From positions 162,074-226,073 of the forward strand of contig NZ_JAHBDQ010000055.1 in the NCBI RefSeq assembly GCF_019956555.1: a DNA stretch of 64,000 nt. Reading direction: 5' to 3'. The notes under the pieces are model-generated. The model ran no database searches and had not been told where the DNA came from. It was given only the letters and a program-made list of their open reading frames with translations. The DNA is from Pseudomonas sp. A-RE-19 (GTDB lineage: Bacteria; Pseudomonadota; Gammaproteobacteria; Pseudomonadales; Pseudomonadaceae). The position numbers were made by a program, and so were the translations under genes. Positions 34,925-44,000 of this stretch are shown here, piece after piece. Position 1 is the stretch's first letter. Each line of letters opens with the position of its first letter.

Positions 34925-35662
34925 TCAGGCGCTGACAGGTTCCGCTACCCGTTCAGCCTTGGAAGCCGGTCGATAGAGGATGAAGTAATACGCCCCCAGA
35001 CAAATCAGCCAGCAGAAAATCGCCGTCCATACGTTGTGCGAAAAGAAATGCGCGCCCTGCATCATCCGGCTGATGGAAAACACCGAGCCCAGCGCAAAGG
35101 CGAAGATAAACGCCTTGCGCGCCAGACGTGGACGACGGTCGCGCAGGGCGAAGAACAGCGCAAACAACGTGAAGCCAGTCGCTGCATGACCGCCAGGCCA
35201 GCAGCGGCCAGGTTTGTTGGTGTGCGGGCGAGGGCTGAGCAGTTCGCTGTAGGTTTCGTGCCCGCCGAATTGTTCCAGGCTCCACGGGCATTGCACCGCC
35301 GTCACCGCTTTGACCGGGGTGACAAAGGATGTCGCCAGCGCCAGGGACACCACCAGGCAAGCCAATTCCCGTTTGAACGGTTTGAGCCTGTCCACGAAAA
35401 AAGAAGCGATGAGGCCCAGGATGGAGAACACCGAAAAGGCGATGACCACTTGCTTGGCCCGGTCATGCAGGATGTCTTCCAGGAAGTAACTGTGCCGCCC
35501 GATGAATTCGCCGGCGACCGGGTCATAGAAAAGTTTGGCCAGGTCCATGTCCAGGGACGTCAGCTCAAGCAGCAGCAGAGTGATCGCCGCAATGACGGGC
35601 ACTCCCAGGCACAGCCAGAGGTTGAGCGGGCGGGAGACGGGACGTACAGCGGTTGATGACAT
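34925..35662 (-). CDS. PAP2-family membrane phosphatase
   Basis: A 245-aa protein with about six membrane helices. PAP2 motif 2 appears as PGGHAATG (the canonical PSGH with Gly for Ser), and motif 3 as SRMMQGAHFFSHNV with its Arg and His. Motif 1 is weak around VKAVTAVQCPW. Such proteins remove phosphate from lipid A, undecaprenyl pyrophosphate or phosphatidate. A ColR-regulated LPS phosphatase is known near colRS in P. putida (recalled), which fits this place. It lies downstream of the LTA-synthase-like gene on the same strand, but a terminator separates them. Confidence 0.82.
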   Translation of the reverse strand: MSSTAVRPVSRPLNLWLCLGVPVIAAITLLLLELTSLDMDLAKLFYDPVAGEFIGRHSYFLEDILHDRAKQVVIAFSVFSILGLIASFFVDRLKPFKRELACLVVSLALATSFVTPVKAVTAVQCPWSLEQFGGHETYSELLSPRPHTNKPGRCWPGGHAATGFTLFALFFALRDRRPRLARKAFIFAFALGSVFSISRMMQGAHFFSHNVWTAIFCWLICLGAYYFILYRPASKAERVAEPVSA

Positions 35663-35680
35663 GACAGATCCAGATTAATG

Positions 35681-35708
35681 AAAAAGCCCCGGGGCATCAG
35701 CTCGGGGC
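35681..35708 (-). terminator. terminator of the LTA-synthase-like gene
   Basis: A GCCCCG/CGGGGC stem begins 8 nt after the gene stop and is followed on the minus strand by five T residues. It separates this gene from the PAP2 gene. Confidence 0.65.
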
Positions 35709-35715
35709 CATTCGG

Positions 35716-37665
35716 TTAACGTTCGCTGACTTGGTCGGTGCCCTCCTTGGGCCCCCTCCAGCCAAGCAGCTGTTGCTTGAAGCCATAACTGGCGCTTTGG
35801 TAATACGTGATGGCGCGGGTGATCAATGGGTCACTGGCATCGGCCTTCGATTCGCGGCTCTCGGTCAGCGCATCGTCATGACGGCGCAGGCCCTGGCGCG
35901 GACTCAGGATTGCCAGGTTCTTGCCGTCGAACAGCCCCAGGTGCTGATAGTTGCCGACCACCACCCGCGGTGGCAGAGGATTATCCTGCAACAGGTTGCG
36001 CCCGAAGAACGTCGATTGGTAATCCAGATTTAGCAGACCCAGCAACGTTGGCGCAAGGTCAATCTGACTGGCCAGCTGTGCGGTTTCCCGAGCATCGATC
36101 AGCTTGGGCGCATAAATAAACAGCGGAATCTGATAGTTGCTGATCGGCAAGTCCTCTTTGCCGGCGCTGCCTGCCGTGTGGTCGGCGACGAACACGAAAA
36201 TGGTGTTGTCAAACCACGGCTTTTTACGCGCCTGCTCGAGGAACTGGCCGATGGCGTAGTCGGTGTATTTCACCGCACCGTCGCGACCATTACCAGACTT
36301 GATATCGATCCGGTTGTCCGGGTAAGTGTAAGGGCGATGGTTGGACGTGGTCATCAGTTGCAGCAGAAACGGCTGTTGCTTGGCGTAGTCGGCGTCGGCC
36401 AGTTTCAGGGTCTGGTTGTAAAGGTCTTCGTCGGCCATGCCCCAGGCGTTCTTGAAGTGAATCTCCGATTCATCGACGCTGCTCTGGTCCACCACGCGGT
36501 AACCGTTGCCACTGAAGAACGCGTTCATATTGTCGAAGTAACCGCGCCCGCCATAGACGAACACGCTGTCATAACCCACGGCGCTGAGTTGCTGGCCGAG
36601 GCTGGCGAACCCGCTTTCACGGCCCACACGCTTGACGATCGAACGGCCCGGCGTTGGCGGGATGGCCAGGGTAATGGCCTCCAGGCCGCGATCGGTGCGG
36701 GTGCCGGTGGCGTAGAAATTATTGAAGTACAGGCTCTGTTTGCGCAGGGCATCGAGGTTGGGTGTCAGGTTGCGATCGTCGCCGTTGCTGCCCATGTACT
36801 TGGCACTGAAGCTTTCGATGGTCACCAGCACGATGTTGGGTTTTCGCTCGGTGCCGGGATTGTCGATTGTCCGGCGGATGTCCTGCGGATCCTTGCCGAT
36901 AAAACGGGCATTGGGTTCGGTCAGTTCAGTGCGAATCTGTTGCGCGACGACGGAGGTCGGCAGGCTGCTGTAGAACTGCGGGTAATCCAGTTCGTTGTTG
37001 CGAAAGGCGGCGAAGAATTGGTACGGGCCATTGCTCGCCAGTTCGTTCTGATAGGCGTTACCGCCCTGAGCGCGTGGCGCATCCTGGCTGAGCAGTTGCA
37101 GGCTCAGACCTGCAACAATTAGCAGGCCCAGCGCATTGCGCAGACGCCCGCGCATTGCGGGCAATGGTGCGTCCAGCGCGGTATTGAAGGGTTTGCGCAA
37201 TACGAAGCTCAGGGCTACCGCCAGCACTGCGAGCATGCTCAGCAGCGTGCCGATCGGGTACGACTCCAGCAGGTTATTCAGCACTTCGTCGGAATACACC
37301 AGGTAGTCGACGGCGATGAAGTTGAAGCGCACACCGAATTCATCCCAGAACAACCATTCGGCCACCGAAGTGAACAGCATGGCGAACAGGCTGACGGTCA
37401 GCAGCCCTTGAAGGAACCAGCGATGGCCACGGCGGCGCCACAAGGCCGGCGGGCACAGCAGCAGATAGAGGCCCATGGGCAGCGCCGCGTAGGCAATGAA
37501 ACCCAGGTCGTACAACAGACCGACACCAAAAACGGGCAGGAAGCCGCTGCCGGCCTCATCCAGGTGGGTCAGCAGCAGAACCGTTCGAGTCAGGAAGAAG
37601 ATCACCAGCCAGACGCTGGTCAAGAGCAGCAGAAAGCGCATTGGCGCCGTCTTGAAAAAGTCCAT
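35716..37665 (-). CDS. LTA synthase family protein (sulfatase-fold phosphoglycerol transferase)
   Basis: A 649-aa protein. The first ~200 residues hold five hydrophobic helices; the rest is an alkaline-phosphatase/sulfatase fold facing the periplasm. The nucleophile region is FYATGTRTDRGLEAI, with Thr as the expected nucleophile, and later metal-binding blocks include FVFVADHTAGSAGKED. In Gram-negatives such enzymes modify periplasmic glucans or lipid A with phosphoglycerol or phosphoethanolamine. I chose the ATG at 37665 (MDFFKTAPMRF), about 11 nt after AAGGA; a TTG further upstream would add seven residues. A ColR-like box lies in its promoter and colR is divergent. Confidence 0.82.
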   Translation of the reverse strand: MDFFKTAPMRFLLLLTSVWLVIFFLTRTVLLLTHLDEAGSGFLPVFGVGLLYDLGFIAYAALPMGLYLLLCPPALWRRRGHRWFLQGLLTVSLFAMLFTSVAEWLFWDEFGVRFNFIAVDYLVYSDEVLNNLLESYPIGTLLSMLAVLAVALSFVLRKPFNTALDAPLPAMRGRLRNALGLLIVAGLSLQLLSQDAPRAQGGNAYQNELASNGPYQFFAAFRNNELDYPQFYSSLPTSVVAQQIRTELTEPNARFIGKDPQDIRRTIDNPGTERKPNIVLVTIESFSAKYMGSNGDDRNLTPNLDALRKQSLYFNNFYATGTRTDRGLEAITLAIPPTPGRSIVKRVGRESGFASLGQQLSAVGYDSVFVYGGRGYFDNMNAFFSGNGYRVVDQSSVDESEIHFKNAWGMADEDLYNQTLKLADADYAKQQPFLLQLMTTSNHRPYTYPDNRIDIKSGNGRDGAVKYTDYAIGQFLEQARKKPWFDNTIFVFVADHTAGSAGKEDLPISNYQIPLFIYAPKLIDARETAQLASQIDLAPTLLGLLNLDYQSTFFGRNLLQDNPLPPRVVVGNYQHLGLFDGKNLAILSPRQGLRRHDDALTESRESKADASDPLITRAITYYQSASYGFKQQLLGWRGPKEGTDQVSER

Positions 37666-37733
37666 TGTGTCTACATTCCTTATCAAAGCGCGGGATTTTA
37701 ACCCGACTACTGTAGTCAGGTTGTGAACCGATA

Positions 37734-37749
37734 GTGAAAAACTTGTCCA
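37734..37749 (-). promoter_or_regulatory. ColR-like box between the LTA-synthase-like gene and colR
   Basis: On the minus strand the site reads TGGACAAGTTTTTCAC, 14 of 16 matches to the ColR consensus as I recall it, (T/C)(T/C)NA(C/G)NN(T/C)TTTTTCAC. It lies 69-84 bp before the LTA-synthase-like gene and is oriented toward it. Confidence 0.45.
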
Positions 37750-37861
37750 CCCCGACCAATTGCCTGGTCGAATCGATACTATGACTCATCGCCCTAGCCC
37801 TGAGCCACACTTGGCCTTAAGCTGCGCGCCAAGATAGCCGTTGTGTGCGGAGGAGGTGCCT

Positions 37862-38545
37862 ATGCGTATTCTATTGGTTGAAGACAACCGCGATATCCTG
37901 GCCAATCTGGCCGATTATCTGGGGCTCAAAGGTTACACCGTGGATTGCGCGCAGGACGGTTTGTCGGGCCTGCACCTGGCGGCCACCGAGCATTACGACT
38001 TGATCGTGCTCGACATCATGTTGCCCGGCATCGACGGTTATACCCTGTGCAAGCGCCTGCGCGAAGATGCCCGCCGTGATACACCGGTGATCATGCTCAC
38101 CGCCCGCGATCAACTGGACGATCGCCTGCAAGGCTTCAAGTCCGGCGCCGACGATTACCTGATCAAACCCTTTGCCCTGTCCGAACTGGCGGCACGCATC
38201 GAGGCGGTCATGCGCCGAACCCAGGGGGGCGGTCGCCGCGCCTTGCAGGTCGGCGATCTGAGCTACGACCTCGATACGCTGGAGGTGACGCGTGAAGGCC
38301 GCCTGTTGAAACTCAACCCGGTGGGCCTGAAATTGCTGGCCGTATTGATGCAGAAAAGCCCGCACGTATTGCGCCGGGAAATTCTCGAAGAGGCCCTGTG
38401 GGGTGACGACTGCCCGGACAGCGACAGCCTGCGCAGCCACGTCCACCAACTGCGTCAAGTGATCGACAAACCGTTCGCCAAACCCTTGCTGCATACGGTG
38501 CATGGTGTCGGTTATCGCTTGGCCGAGGGCCGTGATGGAGTTTAA
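37862..38545 (+). CDS. colR: response regulator ColR
   Basis: A 227-aa OmpR/PhoB-family regulator. The receiver has E7/D8, the phospho-acceptor D51 (LIVLDIMLPG) and the conserved Lys in YLIKPF. The C-terminal winged-helix domain includes DSDSLRSHVHQLRQVIDKPF. The sequence and the colR-colS-orf222 order match the ColRS system, which protects the outer membrane against excess zinc, iron and phenol and supports root colonisation. GGAGG lies 8 nt before the ATG. It overlaps colS by 11 bp. Confidence 0.88.
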   Translation: MRILLVEDNRDILANLADYLGLKGYTVDCAQDGLSGLHLAATEHYDLIVLDIMLPGIDGYTLCKRLREDARRDTPVIMLTARDQLDDRLQGFKSGADDYLIKPFALSELAARIEAVMRRTQGGGRRALQVGDLSYDLDTLEVTREGRLLKLNPVGLKLLAVLMQKSPHVLRREILEEALWGDDCPDSDSLRSHVHQLRQVIDKPFAKPLLHTVHGVGYRLAEGRDGV

Positions 38546-39815
38546 GCAGAGCCTTGCTCAACGGATCATCATCGCCTTTGCGTTGATGAGCGCACTGGTG
38601 GCGGGGGCCTTCGCTATCGGCATTATCGCGACCGTGCACCTGGTGGAAGAGAAACTGATCTCGGCAGGTTTAGGCGGCGATTTGCAACGCCTGTTGCTGA
38701 TGGACAGTGTGTCGGACTGGAGCCATCGCCCCGAGCCGGACCAATTGTTCTATTTCAGCGGCGGGCCAGGCGACTTTGACTTACCCAAGGATTTGCGGCA
38801 CCTGGACTCGGGTTTTCATGAAGTCTTTCGCGAGCATCTGTCGTATCACGCGATGGTCGAAATCGTCGACGGTCGGCGTTACGTGCTGTTGCAGGACCAG
38901 AGCGATTTCGAAGAGCGTGAGCGGGTGCTGTTCGCCGTGGTGCTGGTCGGCTTCGTGCTGAGTCTGGCACTGGCGGTGTTTCTCGGCTGGGTGCTGGCGC
39001 GCAAGGTGATGGCGCCGGTGGTGCGCCTGGCCCGTCAGGTGCGTCATCGGGATCAGTTGTTAGGCCTGGCACCGCCGCTGGCGCCGGATTATGCCGCCGA
39101 TGAAGTGGGCGAACTGGCCGTGGCCTTCGACGCCACCCTCGGGCGTTTGCGTCAGGCGTTGACCCGTGAGCGATTGTTCACCAGTGACGTCAGCCATGAG
39201 CTGCGCACGCCGTTGATGGTGTTGGCCAGTTCCTGTGAGCTGTTGCTGGAAAACCCTGGCATCGATCAGCGCGGGCGTGCCCAGGTCGAGCGAATCGCCC
39301 GTGCGTGTGCCGAGATGCGCGAGCTGGTGCAAACCTTCCTCATGCTGGCTCGTGCTCAACATGAAGACGCCAGCATGGCCCCTCAGCAGACCCTGAGCCA
39401 GGTGGCCGACGGATTGCTCAGCCAATGGCGCGAGCCGATCGAAGCCAAGGGCCTGACGCTGAACGTTGAACCGGGCAATCCGCCGGACACTCGCTATAAC
39501 GCGACTCTTTTGCATGCGGTGATGGGCAACCTGTTGCGTAATGCGCTGCACTACACCGAGCACGGTTACATCCGCCTCAGCTTGACGGACACGGGGTTCG
39601 TGGTCGAGGACAGCGGTGTGGGCATTCCCGAGGAAAAACGCGAGGCGATGTTCGAGCCTTTCGTGCGTGGCAACGAGAAACGCGGCGAGGGCCTGGGGTT
39701 AGGGCTGTCGCTGGTGCAGCGGATCTGCGAGAACCAGGGCTGGAGCGTCAGCCTGACGAACATGGAACCCAATGGCTGTCGTTTTCAGGTGGAGTTGAGT
39801 CTGTCTCGGGTCTGA
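38535..39815 (+). CDS. colS: sensor histidine kinase ColS
   Basis: A 426-aa membrane kinase. Helices at about 11-34 and 133-153 flank a periplasmic loop of ~100 residues. The phospho-accepting His221 is in SDVSHELRTPL and the ATPase domain has the N, G1 and G2 boxes (NLLRNALHY, VEDSGVGIP, GEGLGLGLSL). The loop holds H95, E96, H105, E126 and E129; the ExxE at 126-129 is the Fe(III)/Zn-sensing motif reported for P. putida ColS. The gene overlaps colR by 11 bp, indicating translational coupling. Confidence 0.88.
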   Translation: MEFKQSLAQRIIIAFALMSALVAGAFAIGIIATVHLVEEKLISAGLGGDLQRLLLMDSVSDWSHRPEPDQLFYFSGGPGDFDLPKDLRHLDSGFHEVFREHLSYHAMVEIVDGRRYVLLQDQSDFEERERVLFAVVLVGFVLSLALAVFLGWVLARKVMAPVVRLARQVRHRDQLLGLAPPLAPDYAADEVGELAVAFDATLGRLRQALTRERLFTSDVSHELRTPLMVLASSCELLLENPGIDQRGRAQVERIARACAEMRELVQTFLMLARAQHEDASMAPQQTLSQVADGLLSQWREPIEAKGLTLNVEPGNPPDTRYNATLLHAVMGNLLRNALHYTEHGYIRLSLTDTGFVVEDSGVGIPEEKREAMFEPFVRGNEKRGEGLGLGLSLVQRICENQGWSVSLTNMEPNGCRFQVELSLSRV

Positions 39816-39862
39816 TCGGACCGAAACAGACCGGAAAAACGAAAAGATGCAGCCTGAATTCG

Positions 39863-39902
39863 GTCATGTAAAACCCTGAAATGATTCCGGGTTTTACATG
39901 AC
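39863..39902 (+). terminator. perfect 14-bp inverted repeat after colS
   Basis: Arms 39863-39876 and 39889-39902 pair perfectly around a 12-nt loop, 48 nt after colS. The following AACTTTTTC could act as a weak U-run. The right arm overlaps the ColR box. It may attenuate read-through from colRS into the methyltransferase gene. Confidence 0.55.
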
Positions 39903-39913
39903 AACTTTTTCAC
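39898..39913 (+). promoter_or_regulatory. ColR box upstream of the 222-aa methyltransferase gene
   Basis: ATGACAACTTTTTCAC matches the recalled ColR consensus at 15 of 16 positions (the first base differs). It ends 71 bp before the gene, which is ColR-regulated in P. putida. Confidence 0.65.
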
Positions 39914-39984
39914 AATGGCATGACCTGACAGTGACACTGCACTACCTAAGGTGGTCGTCATCAGACGTTCAGGAGGCTGTAGTG

Positions 39985-40653
39985 ATGGCTGGCCCGATCA
40001 AACTCGATTTTTCCGAAAAATACGACGATCAACGCGCCCAGAAATACCTGCACAAGCATCAGGTTGGTCTCGGCCGTCGACTGTCCCACTGGCGTGATGA
40101 ACAACTGGCGCGAAAAGCGCTGACGCTGGCCGGTGAGCCTGGGCTGATCCTCGATTTGCCCTGTGGCACGGGACGTTTCTGGCCATTACTGGCGGAAAAA
40201 CGCAACCGAGTCATCATCGGGGCCGACAACTCGAAGTCCATGTTGAAGACCGCCATGCAGGCGCATCCCGCCGAGGTGTTGAAACGGGTACAGCCCTTGC
40301 ACACTTCTGCATTCGACATTGGCTTGCCCGATAATGCCGTCGACTGCATTTTCTGCATGCGTTTGCTCCATCACATCGGTGAAGCCGAGGATCGACTGGC
40401 CATCCTGCGCGAATTCGAGCGCGTCACCCGCGACACCGTGATTGTTTCATTGTGGGTAGACGGCAATTTCAAGGCCTGGAAACGCAAGCGCGCCGAGAAA
40501 AAGCGTGGGCAGGAGGGTTACCAGAATCGATTTGTGTTACCGGCTGCCACGGTTGAAAAGGAGTTCGAGCAGGTGGGTTTCCGTATCCAGGAACAACTGG
40601 ATTTTTTACCGCTCTATGCCATGTGGCGGGTTTACGTATTACGCAAGAGGTAA
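39985..40653 (+). CDS. class I SAM-dependent methyltransferase (ORF222)
   Basis: A 222-aa protein, exactly the length of the orf222 product encoded after colRS in other pseudomonads. Motif I is ILDLPCGTGRFW (55-66), the acidic residue of motif II is in IIGADNS, and FCMRLLHHIGEAEDR follows. In P. fluorescens WCS365, orf222 and the LPS kinase gene wapQ are ColRS targets involved in outer-membrane integrity (recalled). AGGAGG lies 8 nt before the ATG. An in-frame upstream extension to 39898 overlaps the ColR box and is rejected. A basic C-terminal region (KAWKRKRAEKKRGQ) may contact the membrane. Confidence 0.87.
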   Translation: MAGPIKLDFSEKYDDQRAQKYLHKHQVGLGRRLSHWRDEQLARKALTLAGEPGLILDLPCGTGRFWPLLAEKRNRVIIGADNSKSMLKTAMQAHPAEVLKRVQPLHTSAFDIGLPDNAVDCIFCMRLLHHIGEAEDRLAILREFERVTRDTVIVSLWVDGNFKAWKRKRAEKKRGQEGYQNRFVLPAATVEKEFEQVGFRIQEQLDFLPLYAMWRVYVLRKR

Positions 40654-40657
40654 CGGG

Positions 40658-40771
40658 ATGGACTTTAAGCAACTACGTCGCCATTCGTCGTTCAGCGCTA
40701 CGGACTGGAAAAAACTGGTCTACTTTTATGAGACGGCGTTTGGCAGCGCTATCAAAGGCTTAAAACAATGA
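40658..40771 (+). CDS. putative 37-aa microprotein
   Basis: A tiny gene starting 5 bp after the methyltransferase, with AAGAGG 7 nt before its ATG. It encodes MDFKQLRRHSSFSATDWKKL and then VYFYETAFGSAIKGLKQ: basic, with aromatic residues in the centre and no signal peptide. Its TGA overlaps the ATG of the next gene (ATGA), suggesting real translation. I do not recognise it. It occupies the place where other pseudomonads have the LPS heptose kinase gene wapQ/inaA, but shows no resemblance to that protein. Confidence 0.55.
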   Translation: MDFKQLRRHSSFSATDWKKLVYFYETAFGSAIKGLKQ

Positions 40772-40995
40772 AACTCGAAATTGCACGAGGTTTGTTTTTA
40801 GCGGGAGCCTTGGCAGTCGCTTCATTGGCGGTGGCGGCTTGGGAGCAGCCCCGCACGCAAGTCCTCAGCTCCATCAACAGTGACGCGCATTGCCCATTGC
40901 CCCGGGTTGCCAAGGCACCCGTGGCCACTCAACCCGATCATGACTTGTTATTGTTCATGTTCGGACTTTCTCAGGGATTGAGGCCGCAGAGTTGA
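40768..40995 (+). CDS. small exported protein, 75 aa
   Basis: A 75-aa protein with a signal peptide or single anchor helix at 7-25 (RGLFLAGALAVASLAVAA), a likely cut before WEQPRTQ, and a ~50-residue periplasmic part with one Cys (HCPLPRVAK). It is coupled to the preceding 37-aa gene by an ATGA overlap. No known domain. A short conserved protein near the colRS locus (PA4377) may be its relative, by position only. Confidence 0.65.
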   Translation: MKLEIARGLFLAGALAVASLAVAAWEQPRTQVLSSINSDAHCPLPRVAKAPVATQPDHDLLLFMFGLSQGLRPQS

Positions 40996-41013
40996 ACAGA
41001 TTGAAGCCCAAAT

Positions 41014-41046
41014 AAAGGCCTCGCAGATGCGAGGCCTTTTGCTTTT
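41014..41046. terminator. bidirectional terminator before mexW
   Basis: An 8-bp stem (GGCCTCGC/GCGAGGCC) with loop AGAT is flanked by A- and T-runs. It ends the colRS-side operon (plus) and the RND operon (minus). Confidence 0.88.
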
Positions 41047-41051
41047 TGACG

Positions 41052-44000
41052 TTAAGGTTTATCGGGTTTGGCCAGCAACGTGTAGATGCACGGCAACACG
41101 AACAAGGTGAACAGCGTCCCGATCGACATCCCCGTCGCGATGACTGTGCCGATGTCGAATCGGCTGACGGCACCCGCGCCCGTGGCGATGATCAGCGGCA
41201 CCATGCCGAATACCATCGCCGCCGTGGTCATCAATACCGGACGCAGGCGAATGGCCGCTGCTTCCTCCACTGCTTCGCGAGGCGACAGCCCCTTGTCCTT
41301 GCGCAACTGGTTGGCGAACTCGACGATCAGGATCCCGTGCTTGCTGATCAGCCCGATCAACGTCACCAGCCCCACTTGGGTATAGATGTTCATGCTCGAC
41401 CAGCCGAGGAACAAAGGGATCAACGCGCCGCAGATCGACAGCGGCACGGTCACCAGAATCACCAGCGGATCGCGGAAGCTTTCGAACTGGGCCGCCAGCA
41501 CCAGGAAGATGATCGCCAGCGCCAGGGCAAAGGTGACCCACAGCGCGCTGCCTTCCTGAACGTATTGCCGTGACGCACCGGCGAAGTCGACGGCATAACC
41601 TGCTGGCGCTTCCTCCCGAGCGATCTGGCGCACGGTGTCAATGGCTTCACCCATGCTGACCAGCGGGACCCCGGAAAGTATCGCCGAGTTGAGTTGCTGA
41701 AACTGGTTCAACTGGCGCGGTCGCGCCCGGTCGGTCACGGTGATCAGGGTCGATAGCGGCAGCAGCTCGCCCTTGGTGTTCTTGACGTAATAATGGTTCA
41801 GCCAATCGGGGTTATCCCGGAAGGGCCGTTCCACCTGAGCAATCACTTTGTAGCTGCGACCTTCGATGGTGAAACGGTTGATCTCCGCTTCACCCAGCAA
41901 CGTCGCCAGGGTACCGCCCAGATCCTGCATCGACACACCCATCTGTGCAGCCTTCGCGCGATCGATATCCACCACGACTTCAGGTTTGTCGAAGGCCAGG
42001 TCGACGTCGACGAAAGCAAACTTGCCGGAGTCCATCGCCCTTTTTTTCACCCGGCCCATCACTTCCAGCAACGACTCATAGGTGTTGGCCGAGTTGATCA
42101 CGAATTGAAATGGCAAGCCTTCGCCGGTGCCCGGCAGGGAAGGCAGGTTGAAGCCGAAGATTTGCAAGCCCGCAATGCTTGCCAGTTTGCCCTGGACCAC
42201 GGGCAGGATCTGCATTTGGGTTCGGCTGCGTTCGTTCCAGGGTTTGAGCAGGAAGCCGCCAATCCCCGATTGCACGCCGTTGAAGCCGTTGATCTGGAAC
42301 GAGGAATAGTACTCGGGGAATTCCTTGAAAATCGCGACGAACTCGTCGGTGTAGGTGTTCAGGTAGTCAAGGTTGGCCGGTTGCGGGGCATTGGCCATCA
42401 TGAAAATCACGCCCCGGTCCTCATCCGGCGCCAGTTCCGATTTGGTGAACTTGAGCAGTACCGGGATCAGGCATAGCACGATCACCGCGAACACCAGCAC
42501 CACCGGGCGGGTATTGAGGGTGCCGTGAAGCACCCGCTGGTAGCGGCGCTTGAGACCTTCGAAAATCACGTCCAGGCGATGGGCCAGGCCGGTAGGGTTT
42601 TCATCGTGGCGCAGCAGCAGGGCGCACATCATCGGCGACAGCGTCAGGGCCACGACACCGGAGATCACCACCGCCCCGGCGAGGGTCAGCGCGAACTCCT
42701 TGAACAGCGCCCCCGTCAGACCGGTCAGAAAACCGATCGGTGCATAGACCGCCGCCAGGGTGATGGTCATCGAGACCACCGGCATGGCGATTTCCCGGGC
42801 ACCTTCGATGGCCGCCTCCAACGGCGTCTTGCCTTCTTCGATGTGCCGATGGATGTTTTCCACCACTACGATGGCGTCGTCCACTACCAGCCCGATGGCC
42901 AGCACCATCGCCAGCAAGGTCAGCAGGTTGATCGAGTAACCCATCATTTGCATGAAGAACATCACGCCGATCATCGACAGCGGAATGGTGACCACCGGGA
43001 TCACCACCGAGCGCAGGGCGCCGAGGAACAGGAACACCACCACGATCACGATCATTACCGCTTCGAACAGGGTTTTCAGCACTTCGTCGATAGAGGCCTG
43101 GATGAACAATGTGGCGTCGTAGGCAATTTCGCCCTTGAGGTTCGGCGGCAACTGGGCTTCCAGGTCCGGCATGATCTTGCGCACTTCCCTGATCACGTCC
43201 AGCGGGTTGGCGCCGGGCGTGGCCTTGATACCGATGTACACCGAGGGCGTGCCGCCGAAAGAGCTGATGGAGTTGTAGTTTTCCGCGCCCATCTCGACCC
43301 GTGCCACGTCCCGTAGCAGCACGCGACTGTCGCCCTCGACCTTGAGCGGGATCGCGCCAAAGGCCTCGGCGGATTTGAGTTCGGTGTTGGCGTTGATGCT
43401 GGTGACCACGTACTCGCCTTTCACCTCGCCGGCGGCGGAGAGGAAGTTGTACTGGCGCACGGCGTTGGTCACGTCGCTGGCGCTCAGGCCGAAACCGGCG
43501 AGTTTCACCGGGTCCAGCCACAGGCGCATGGCGAACACCTGGTTGCCGAGAATCTCGGCCTCGGCCATGCCCGGCAGGGTCGCCAGTTTCGGCTGGATGA
43601 CCCGTGACAGGTAATCGGTGATCTGCGGATTGCTCAGCTCCTTGCTGAAGAAGCTGATGTACATCAGCGCCGAGGCATCGGCGGCTTCCTTGCTCAGTAC
43701 CGGGTCTTCGGCGTCCTGGGGCAGCCGGTTCTTGACCTCATTGGCCTTGGCCAGCAACTCGGTGAACAGACGGTCGCTGTTGGAGCCGATGCGTGCGTAG
43801 ATCGAGATCACCGAGAAGTTCTGGCGACTGACCGAGGTCATGTAGTCGATGCCCTCGGCACTGGCCAGGCTCTGTTGCATCGGTTGGGTGATGTAACCCT
43901 GGATGGTTTCAGCGTTGGCCCCGGGGTAAGCGGTGGTGACCGTGATCAGGGCGTTTTCCATTTGCGGATATTGGCGCAGCGGCAACTTGCTCCAGGCCTG

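Noticed and set aside
35676..35691. ColR-like TTTTTCAT sequence before the PAP2 gene
   Set aside because: It coincides with the terminator T-run of the upstream gene and lacks the final C; the match is best explained by the terminator.
40658..40771. 37-aa gene as the start of a broken wapQ/inaA kinase
   Set aside because: The residues do not resemble the LPS kinase as I know it, and no further kinase fragments follow; kept as an unassigned microprotein.
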